This document shows positions 1 through 5,405 of a stretch of 9,128 bases of DNA, in pieces. The DNA is from Pleurocapsa sp. MO_226.B13 (GTDB taxonomy: Bacteria > Cyanobacteriota > Cyanobacteriia > Cyanobacteriales > Xenococcaceae). Both the position numbers and the translations under genes were made by a program. The DNA is taken from contig JASJEI010000493.1 of assembly GCA_030064795.1 (NCBI GenBank), forward strand, positions 1-9,128, in the 5' to 3' direction. The first letter of the stretch is position 1. Each line of letters begins with the position of its first letter. The notes below the pieces were generated by a model. That model was given only the letters and a program-made list of their open reading frames with translations, had not been told where the DNA came from and did no database searches.

Positions 1-414
1 CAATTGTTTGTGCCCTTCGGACTAGAGTTACCCGCCCTTGATAAGCAGACACTGTCCGACCTCAGCCTCAGTGAAGACGACCTCATCCTGCTTTCCCAGG
101 CTCTGAATGGTTACAGCCCCTGGTTAGAGAGAACTGTGCCCCCGTTACATCTGCTGCGAGCCTCTGGAGTGCTCAAGCGCCCCGTGAGTGAGATTGTGGA
201 GCGGTTACAATTGTTTGTGCCCTTCGGACTAGAGTTACCCGAACTCAATTGGCAAGAATTGTTTGAACTGAGAGCAACAGCGGATGATTTTCTGATGCTA
301 TCCAAACATCTTAATGGCGATACGCCTCTGCTTCAGGGTGATGTTTCCCCTCTGCATATTGCACGGGCAGCTGATTTACGGAATGAGCCTGTGTCTGCAA
401 CTTTTGAAAGATTG
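1..414 (+). repeat. two tandem 207-bp coding repeats with a perfect 33-bp identical block
   Basis: Bases 1-33 and 208-240 are identical over 33 bp, exactly 207 bp (69 codons) apart, and both encode QLFVPFGLELP. Beyond that block the copies differ at many positions. This suggests local gene conversion or recent duplication of the segment joining two repeats rather than of the whole unit. Confidence 0.85.
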
Positions 415-507
415 AAGCAGTTTGCACCTATTTTGAAACTAAATTTACCCGAGGAAAATCCAGAGTCTTGGGATTTGGATTCACTAGTCGCAGAATCTTG
501 GGTTTAA
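1..507 (+). CDS. C-terminal part of a protein with 69-residue tandem repeats, 5' end outside window
   Basis: The reading frame is open from the first base of the window (CAA TTG TTT) to a TAA at 505-507, so the true start lies upstream and only 168 residues are visible. They fall into two full repeats of 69 residues (1-69 and 70-138) and the start of a third. Each opens with QLFVPFGLELP, then a D-rich helix-like segment (DDLILLSQALNG), then PLHLLRA...PVSEIVERL. The last unit has diverged (KQFAPILKLNLPEE) and ends in an acidic tail. I do not recognise the family with certainty. Similar leucine-rich repeats with an L-LP opening occur, as far as I recall, in large cyanobacterial proteins of unknown role, possibly as winged-helix-like C-terminal repeats of signalling NTPases; that is inference. 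No catalytic motif or membrane segment is visible. The gene converges on acs, with 128 bp between the stop codons and no clear terminator in the gap. Confidence 0.75.
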   Translation, partial: QLFVPFGLELPALDKQTLSDLSLSEDDLILLSQALNGYSPWLERTVPPLHLLRASGVLKRPVSEIVERLQLFVPFGLELPELNWQELFELRATADDFLMLSKHLNGDTPLLQGDVSPLHIARAADLRNEPVSATFERLKQFAPILKLNLPEENPESWDLDSLVAESWV

Positions 508-635
508 ACAGGATTGAATCAATAATTAATGAAGGGTAAACTGTCGCTCAATATCTTCCCATGCCTCCTCTGCTCATCTCAACCCATCATTTAAAAGTTG
601 ACAGACTACTACCCAACTCCTTAATGCTTCTGAGC

Positions 636-2600
636 TTAACCACGCAATTTTTCTAAAACGCCACGATCTTCTAAGGTGGAGGTGTCTCCACTAACTTCTT
701 CCCCTATAGCTAAGGAACGAAGCAAGCGACGCATAATCTTACCCGAACGGGTTTTTGGCAGGGCATCCGTAAAACGAATTTGAGCTGGACGGGCGATCGC
801 ACCTATTTTAGCCACAACGTGTTGTTTTAGTTCCTGTTCGAGTTGTTCGCTGGCATCAAAGTTATTTTCGAGGGTAACGAAAGCAACTATTTCTTCCCCT
901 TTAACTTGACTTGGTCGTCCGACAACCGCAGCTTCAGCAACTCCAGCATGGGAGACAAGAGCCGATTCAATTTCCATAGTACCAAGTCGATGACCGGCAA
1001 TATTAATTACGTCATCTACACGCCCCATGACCCAAAAATAGCCATCGGCATCTTTTCTGGCTCCATCACCACTAAAGTAGATATAATTGCCATCTTTAAC
1101 AGGAATCTTTTCCCAATAAGTACGACGGAAGCGATCGGGATCGCCATAAACATTGCGGATCATACTCGGCCAGGGATGTTTAATAACTAAATAACCGCCT
1201 TGACCTTCACCAACAGGATTACCGTCTAGATCGACTACATCAGCAACAATTCCAGGGAAAGGAAAAGTTGTAGCACCAGGTTTAGTAGTAGTTGCACCGG
1301 GTAAAGGGGTTAACATGATGCCACCAGTTTCCGTTTGCCACCAAGTATCCACAATGGGACAACGTCCCCCACCAATTACTTTGTGATACCATATCCAAGC
1401 TTCAGGATTAATGGGTTCGCCTACCGTACCCAACAGACGCAAGGAAGATAAATTACGGGCTTTCGGCAATTCTTCTCCCATTTTCATAAACATTCTGATG
1501 GCAGTAGGAGCAGTATAGAAGATAGTGACACCATATTTTTCAATCGCATCCCAAAAACAACCCGGATTAGACTGGCGAGGTACTCCTTCATACATCAAAA
1601 TCGTAGCACCATTGGACAATGGACCATAAACAATATAGCTATGACCGGTAATCCAGCCCACATCTGCACTACACCAATAGATATCATCATCACGAAGGTC
1701 AAAAACCCATTTAGCGGTGATATGGGTGTAAAGATTATAACCGCCAGTGGTGTGAACTACTCCTTTGGGTTTACCTGTTGTCCCAGAAGTATAGAGGATA
1801 AAAAGTACATCTTCACTATCCATTGCTTCGCCAGGGCAATCAGCAGCAGCATCGGCTTTTAATTCATGCCACCAGTAGTCTCGACCTACTTTCATGGCGA
1901 TCGCTTGTTCGGTACGTTTAACCACTAAAACATTTTTGACACTAGGAACCCGATTATTTTCTAAAGCTCGATCCACTTGCTCTTTGAGGGGAACAATGGC
2001 ATCTTTACGCCAACCACCATCAGCAGTAATTACTAATTTGGCTTCTGCATCTAACAGTCTGCCCTTTAAGGCTTCCGCACTAAAACCACCAAAAACCAGA
2101 GTGTGAGGAGCACCGATTCTGGCGCAAGCTAACATGGCGATGGCTGCTTCGGGAATCATCGGTAAATAAATACCAACTCGATCGCCTTTTTTAACACCTA
2201 ATTGTTTGATTACATTAGCCATGCGACAGACTTGCTCATGCAATTGAGCATAAGTAAAGGTGCGTACATCTCCGGGTTCACCTTCCCAAATTAAAGCGGT
2301 TTTGTCTCGTTTTTCGCTCTTGAGATGACGATCTAAGCAATTGTAAGAAACATTAAGTTTTCCGCCCACAAACCATTTGGCAAAAGGTGGTTGCCAGTCT
2401 AGTACCTTATCCCATTTGCGAAACCAATGTAATTCTTTTTCCGCTAACTCTGCCCAAAATTTTTCGGGTTCATTTTTGGCATAATCATAGAGTTTTTGAT
2501 AATCCGAGAAACTTTTGATATGAGCTTGTCGAGCAAATTCAGACGGTGGAGGAAATAAACGTTCTTCAGAAAGAATTGATTCAATTACAGCTTGAGTCAT
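636..2600 (-). CDS. acs: acetyl-CoA synthetase (AMP-forming)
   Basis: This cytoplasmic enzyme converts acetate, ATP and CoA to acetyl-CoA, AMP and pyrophosphate through an acetyl-AMP intermediate. At 654 residues it has the normal full length for Acs. Visible motifs: the ATP-binding P-loop-like [11 protein letters not shown] (270-280), [10 protein letters not shown] (418-427), the hinge and C-terminal domain from about 515 with [15 protein letters not shown] (526-540), and [11 protein letters not shown] (615-625). Trp420 aligns with the tryptophan (Trp414 in Salmonella Acs) that limits the acyl pocket to acetate and propionate. Lys621 aligns with the catalytic lysine (Lys609) that is reversibly acetylated in other bacteria, so post-translational control is possible. 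The ATG is preceded by AGGAG eight bases upstream (2609-2613), which supports this start. It lies 119 bp downstream of the OFA transporter gene on the same strand, so co-transcription or shared regulation is likely. No stop or frameshift is seen. The identification is very secure. Confidence 0.97.
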   Translation of the reverse strand: MTQAVIESILSEERLFPPPSEFARQAHIKSFSDYQKLYDYAKNEPEKFWAELAEKELHWFRKWDKVLDWQPPFAKWFVGGKLNVSYNCLDRHLKSEKRDKTALIWEGEPGDVRTFTYAQLHEQVCRMANVIKQLGVKKGDRVGIYLPMIPEAAIAMLACARIGAPHTLVFGGFSAEALKGRLLDAEAKLVITADGGWRKDAIVPLKEQVDRALENNRVPSVKNVLVVKRTEQAIAMKVGRDYWWHELKADAAADCPGEAMDSEDVLFILYTSGTTGKPKGVVHTTGGYNLYTHITAKWVFDLRDDDIYWCSADVGWITGHSYIVYGPLSNGATILMYEGVPRQSNPGCFWDAIEKYGVTIFYTAPTAIRMFMKMGEELPKARNLSSLRLLGTVGEPINPEAWIWYHKVIGGGRCPIVDTWWQTETGGIMLTPLPGATTTKPGATTFPFPGIVADVVDLDGNPVGEGQGGYLVIKHPWPSMIRNVYGDPDRFRRTYWEKIPVKDGNYIYFSGDGARKDADGYFWVMGRVDDVINIAGHRLGTMEIESALVSHAGVAEAAVVGRPSQVKGEEIVAFVTLENNFDASEQLEQELKQHVVAKIGAIARPAQIRFTDALPKTRSGKIMRRLLRSLAIGEEVSGDTSTLEDRGVLEKLRG

Positions 2601-2719
2601 GATCTTATCTCCTTTAACTCAATTAAGTAAGATTTATTATGTTTCGCTCGGACTTACCTACTTCAGCATTAAAATCATTGCCAATTAATTGCTGAAACAG
2701 GGAAATCTCGTCAACCGTG
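2601..2719 (-). promoter_or_regulatory. acs upstream region with TTGCCAAT motif and weak hairpin
   Basis: The 119-bp gap between the transporter stop and the acs start holds three things. AGGAG at 2609-2613 is the acs Shine-Dalgarno sequence. TTGCCAAT at 2678-2685 also occurs upstream of the transporter; read on the minus strand it contains TTGGCA, a possible -35, followed 18 bases later by a poor -10 (TAGGTA). AAACAGGG at 2695-2702 pairs with CCCTGTTT at 2724-2731, the latter inside the last transporter codons, with a 21-base loop and no following T run. It could reduce read-through but is not a convincing terminator. acs may have its own promoter as well as read-through from the transporter gene. 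Confidence 0.35.
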
Positions 2720-3976
2720 TCAACCCTGTTTGAGATGCATTTGACGGGGACGATGGTGATGGAGGGTAAATTCAGCCACAATAATGCCGACGATCGCTAA
2801 TCCAGCCATCGGATAAAAAGCTAAGGTGTAACTACCAAATAAATCCCGTAATTGTCCTGCTACTAAAGTGCCTAATAAAGCACCGACTCCATAAGCAGTA
2901 AAAACAATGCCGTAATTTTTAGCATAGTTATCTGGGTTGAAAAAAGTTAAAGTAGCCGTAGGTGCGATCGCTAACCAACCCCCCAAAGACAACCAGAAAA
3001 AGGAAAAGGCGAAGATATAGGATATTATTTGACCTTCACTGGCAGAGATCATAATAATGGAGCCAATCAGAATCAATATATAGGAAGTAATCGCTGCTCC
3101 TTTGGGTTGCAACTGATCGGTTAACCAACCAAATAAAGGTCTTCCCACACCATTGAAGACTGCAAAGAGCGAAACAGCAAAAGCCGCAGTACTTGCATCC
3201 AATTTAATAATTTCTTCAGCTACAGGACTAGAAATCCCAATCGCCGATAATCCGACAAAAGTACCAATGGTATAACATAACCAAAGAGAGTAGAAAGAGC
3301 GAGATTTGAGCATTGCTGTTTCTTTAGCTCTCTCTAGTGCTGAGTTTGGGGGTGGAGTATAACCAACGGGTTTCCATTCTTTCGGGGGCAGTTTTAGGGT
3401 AGTGGCAACGGCAAGTATAATCGCTGTGAAAATACTCCCCAAAATCGTAAAAGTAAATAAAACTCCATAACTACCAATTAAGGTTTTGGCTAAAGGTGCA
3501 GTAATGAAAGGGGATAAACCAAAACCGATGACCGTTAAACCTACTGCTAATCCTTTTTTATCGGGAAACCACTTAGCTGTAACTGTCAGTGGTACACCAT
3601 AGACAATACCGACTCCCGCTCCAGCGATCGCACCATAAGCGATCGTCAAAGTCGTAATATTAGAAGCCAAACTGGAAAGGATATAGCCCATTCCCATAAC
3701 TATGCCACCGATTACCGTAATCAAACGCACGCCTAATTTATTAATATAGAAGCCAGTAATCGGCATTAAAATCGCAAAAACTACCAGTAAAACGGTAAAA
3801 GGTAATAGACTTTGGGTAGCACTGATGTCGAATAAAGATTCGAGGGGTTTACGAAAAATACTCCAAGAATACACCGTACCCAAACACAACAAAACCAGCA
3901 ATCCTAACAAGACATAAAACCATCTTCCCTTTTCTGCTGGTAATCCAAATAGTTGCACATTTTTCGGGCTATTCAT
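2720..3976 (-). CDS. OFA-family MFS transporter (oxalate/formate antiporter-like), probable monocarboxylate carrier
   Basis: This is a 418-residue inner-membrane protein with about twelve hydrophobic segments, in two halves split by a hydrophilic loop near 195-225. The opening (GRWFYVLLGLL...CLGTVYSWSIFRKPLE) is typical of the oxalate/formate antiporter (OFA) group. An MFS motif-A-like sequence lies at 75-86 (GFYINKLGVRLI), with KWFPDKKGLAVGL at 135-147 and GRPLFGWLTDQ at 278-288. Characterised relatives carry oxalate/formate, lactate or pyruvate. By my alignment, OxlT Arg272 corresponds to Arg279 here, but the OxlT Lys355 position in helix 11 is Tyr362 (FTAYGVGA), which argues against a dicarboxylate such as oxalate. 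Its position just upstream of acs suggests acetate or another monocarboxylate as substrate; this is inference. GGAGG (3983-3987) six bases before the ATG supports the start. The C-terminus is short and basic (HHHRPRQMHLKQ). Confidence 0.9.
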   Translation of the reverse strand: MNSPKNVQLFGLPAEKGRWFYVLLGLLVLLCLGTVYSWSIFRKPLESLFDISATQSLLPFTVLLVVFAILMPITGFYINKLGVRLITVIGGIVMGMGYILSSLASNITTLTIAYGAIAGAGVGIVYGVPLTVTAKWFPDKKGLAVGLTVIGFGLSPFITAPLAKTLIGSYGVLFTFTILGSIFTAIILAVATTLKLPPKEWKPVGYTPPPNSALERAKETAMLKSRSFYSLWLCYTIGTFVGLSAIGISSPVAEEIIKLDASTAAFAVSLFAVFNGVGRPLFGWLTDQLQPKGAAITSYILILIGSIIMISASEGQIISYIFAFSFFWLSLGGWLAIAPTATLTFFNPDNYAKNYGIVFTAYGVGALLGTLVAGQLRDLFGSYTLAFYPMAGLAIVGIIVAEFTLHHHRPRQMHLKQG

Positions 3977-4077
3977 TTGGCACCTCCATTGTGACTGATG
4001 GGAAGCGAAAGTCTCGCTCTAGAGGAGCGATCGGGATGTTTTTGTCCCTTTACTCGCGATCGCGCCCTTCCTACCTC

Positions 4078-4083
4078 TTTATA
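4078..4083 (-). promoter_or_regulatory. possible -10 element TATAAA upstream of the transporter
   Basis: On the minus strand TATAAA stands about 100 bases before the transporter ATG. No good -35 hexamer lies 16-18 bases upstream, so it would have to act as an extended or activator-dependent promoter. A 6-bp hairpin (TCGCTC 4014-4019 / GAGCGA 4025-4030) and a HIP1 site (4056-4063) lie between it and the start codon, in what would be the leader. Confidence 0.2.
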
Positions 4084-4126
4084 GTTATTTTTCTTGACTT
4101 TTTGGAGGGAGTTTTTGGAATTTGGA

Positions 4127-4190
4127 ATTGTTGCCAATCAGCTTTTATTTGACAATGGTTGGCTGAAACACACATATTTAATTGGCAACA
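4127..4190 (-). promoter_or_regulatory. 10-bp inverted repeat TGTTGCCAAT flanking a candidate promoter
   Basis: TGTTGCCAAT (4129-4138) and ATTGGCAACA (4181-4190) are perfect inverted copies 42 bp apart, about 155-215 bp upstream of the transporter start. On the minus strand TTGTCA (4150-4155) and AACAAT (4127-4132), spaced 17 bases apart, make a fair -35/-10 pair. The proximal arm overlaps this -10 and runs into the spacer, while the distal arm lies upstream of the -35. That is a common operator layout for a transcription factor. The core TTGCCAAT also occurs upstream of acs. The regulator is unknown. Confidence 0.4.
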
Positions 4191-4667
4191 AGTCTTTTGT
4201 TTTCAATTAACCGTCAATAGGATCTATTATCGATAAGTAGCCGTCGGAGTAACTTGGTAGTAGTTGTGAAAATAGTTTTTGCGTCAAATTCCCAAGTTAT
4301 TCGCTAAACAGAGCTTGATGTAGCCTCAAATAACGCAAAATCCTTCAATTAGAGCTTATGTCAGTAGGTGATTTTCCAAAGTCCAATACTTAATAGTATC
4401 CTCCGATTTTAGACAATTTTGAGAGGATTTTTAATTTAGAACTATACTCTACTCTCTTAAATTATAGCTACAAAAATTTGAATAAGTGATTATTTTTGTT
4501 AGGATTACTTGATAATTAAACTAATAGCTATCTCCCAGTTTATCCTAATTATATAACAGTTTAATTGATTTCAACTGATTGATATATTTTTTATTCTTGG
4601 TCACTTCTTGACATTAAATTATTATTAAAAAAAATCTAAAGCTTCAAAAATGTATAAAAGCTGATAA

Positions 4668-4699
4668 TTATTTTGTTACTTTTCTAAGTAACAAAATAA
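4668..4699. repeat. perfect 14-bp stem-loop
   Basis: TTATTTTGTTACTT (4668-4681) is followed by the loop TTCT and by its exact reverse complement (4686-4699). The stem has only two GC pairs per arm and no T run follows on either strand, so it is not a standard terminator. It could be part of a small RNA, a protein-binding palindrome or the relic of a small mobile element. Confidence 0.6.
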
Positions 4700-4722
4700 C
4701 TTATAGATAATAGCGATGAATT

Positions 4723-4792
4723 AACCAATTTTTTAATATTGATAATTGGTTTAAGAGCATAGTTTAGCTCTAATAGTTTTATCGAACCAATT
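4723..4792. repeat. three alternating copies of AACCAATT / AATTGGTT
   Basis: AACCAATT at 4723-4730, its reverse complement AATTGGTT at 4744-4751 and AACCAATT again at 4785-4792. The middle copy can pair with either outer copy, giving two mutually exclusive hairpins; the second encloses a small AGAGC/GCTCT stem (4754-4758 / 4767-4771). In this AT-rich setting chance remains possible. Confidence 0.4.
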
Positions 4793-4843
4793 AGTAGCTA
4801 TTGCTACAAAAAAAAGCTAACTAATAACCTACAAAAAGATTGA

Positions 4844-4948
4844 GATGAGGATTATTATCCTCAGGTAAAAGCCATGAAAATTAGGTATGCTTTCTGTATG
4901 GATATAGATGTAATCGCCACTCTAGAAACAAAAGAGAAAATTGCTTAA
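4844..4948 (+). pseudogene. short open fragment, possibly the C-terminus of a lost gene
   Basis: After a TGA at 4841-4843 the frame is open for 34 codons to a TAA at 4946-4948 (DEDYYPQVKAMKIRYAF, CMDIDVIATLETKEKIA). It contains an ATG at 4874 but no Shine-Dalgarno sequence. It ends 14 bases before the ATG of the V-ATPase-B-like fragment, an operon-like spacing. In V-ATPase operons subunit A usually precedes B, so this could be the tail of a subunit A gene, but the sequence is too short for me to verify that. Confidence 0.25.
4846..4863. repeat. 7-bp palindrome TGAGGAT-TATT-ATCCTCA
   Basis: A perfect 7-bp inverted repeat with a four-base spacer, located at the change from the AT-rich stretch to the degraded coding remnant. 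It could mark an old junction or be a protein site; nothing more can be said. Confidence 0.35.
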
Positions 4949-4962
4949 ATTAAACCTGCTTT

Positions 4963-5160
4963 ATGCCACAGACACTGGTTCGTTATTCTAAGATTCTGGA
5001 GATTATTGGGAACATTATCAAAGTCTAGGTTCCCAATAATGCTCACAGTAAAGAGGGTGGACCGTGCTTCGGTGACTTGGCTGTAGTGGAAAATAGCTAT
5101 GGCAGCTTATCTTTAGCTCAGATTCTCAACCTCAAGAAAGTTACAATTGTCCTATTTGGG
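4963..5160 (+). pseudogene. broken N-terminal fragment resembling V-type ATPase subunit B
   Basis: From an ATG at 4963 the frame gives MPQTLVRYSKILEIIGNIIK, V, a TAG at 5026-5028, then in the same frame VPNNAHSKEGGP, CFGDLAVVENSYGSLSLAQ and ILNLKKVTIVLFG. This matches the beta-barrel N-terminal domain of bacterial V-type ATPase subunit B as I remember it from chlamydial-type enzymes (pattern Y-KI--I-GN-I-V ... G-LA ... S-A--L--LKKVT---FG). The subunit is the non-catalytic nucleotide-binding-fold protein of the V1 head. Only about 65 codons remain of the usual 430-460. The fragment stops where a minus-strand IS4-type transposase fragment begins (about 5160). The stop codon, missing Shine-Dalgarno sequence and truncation all indicate a pseudogene. 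The family call rests on remembered patterns and needs a profile search. Confidence 0.5.
5002..5040. repeat. perfect 12-bp inverted repeat inside the pseudogene
   Basis: ATTATTGGGAAC (5002-5013) and GTTCCCAATAAT (5029-5040) are exact reverse complements separated by 15 bases. The premature TAG (5026-5028) forms the last three bases of the loop. No T run follows on either strand, so a terminator is unlikely. A template-switch mutation converting a quasi-palindrome to a perfect one would fit a decaying gene. Confidence 0.6.
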
Positions 5161-5374
5161 ATGGATAAGCGACTCCTTTATGCACTACTCCTAAAAACAC
5201 GATATTAAAGCGTGTTTGTCCAAAAGACCACTCAGTTCGTTCGCGAAGGGTGGGCGAAGCCAAATCTGTATTCAAGACCCATGGTTGAGATATTCCCATC
5301 TTTGATGGATGTCTACTAACCTTTTTTCCTGAGATTTGGCTCATCCAGATCACGCTACTTTGTGTCCATTTCAC
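5161..5374 (-). pseudogene. IS4-type transposase fragment
   Basis: The minus strand encodes RTEWSFGQTRFNIVFLGVV followed by HKGVAYP, a close fit to the region around the first catalytic aspartate of cyanobacterial IS4-family DDE transposases (usual form L-LDRTEW-FG----N-L-L-VVH-G-AYP). The open frame runs from an ATG at 5374 and ends at a TAA just past the transposase segment (5141-5143); the last codons (SQIGQL) already belong to the neighbouring remnant. The usual LD before RTEW is replaced by LASPTLRE, so the catalytic aspartate is missing. Only about 70 of roughly 350-400 residues remain, no terminal inverted repeats are seen, and the residues before position 30 are not recognisable. It is an inactive relic lying between the V-ATPase-like remnant and the end of the large surface-protein gene. 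Confidence 0.6.
5240..5260. repeat. short REP-like palindrome within the transposase remnant
   Basis: TTCGC (5240-5244) and GCGAA (5254-5258) bracket a GC-rich spacer (GAAGGGTGG) in otherwise AT-rich sequence. It sits exactly where the transposase loses its LD residues and encodes ASPTLRE on the minus strand. Short palindromes of this kind are common in cyanobacterial genomes, and an in-frame insertion is plausible. Confidence 0.3.
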
Positions 5375-5405
5375 AATCCACCATTAGGAGCAACCAGATA
5401 ATGCT

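Larger units (their letters stand above)
4191..4843. other. AT-rich non-coding stretch
   Basis: About 650 bases without a plausible gene: all frames are broken by frequent stops and there is no recognisable protein fragment. From about 4430 the sequence is strikingly AT-rich. It contains the hairpins at 4668-4699 and 4723-4792 listed separately. I see no promoter or RNA gene that I can name. Confidence 0.6.

Noticed and set aside
111..305. Minus-strand open frame opposite the 69-residue repeats
   Set aside because: The plus frame shows a regular protein repeat; the antisense frame does not.
843..1190. Plus-strand open frame within acs
   Set aside because: It lies antisense to a fully conserved acetyl-CoA synthetase and is a shadow frame; the same applies to 1641-1862 and 1894-2106.
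2695..2731. Rho-independent terminator between the transporter and acs
   Set aside because: The stem is only 8 bp with a 21-base loop, overlaps the stop codon and lacks a T run.
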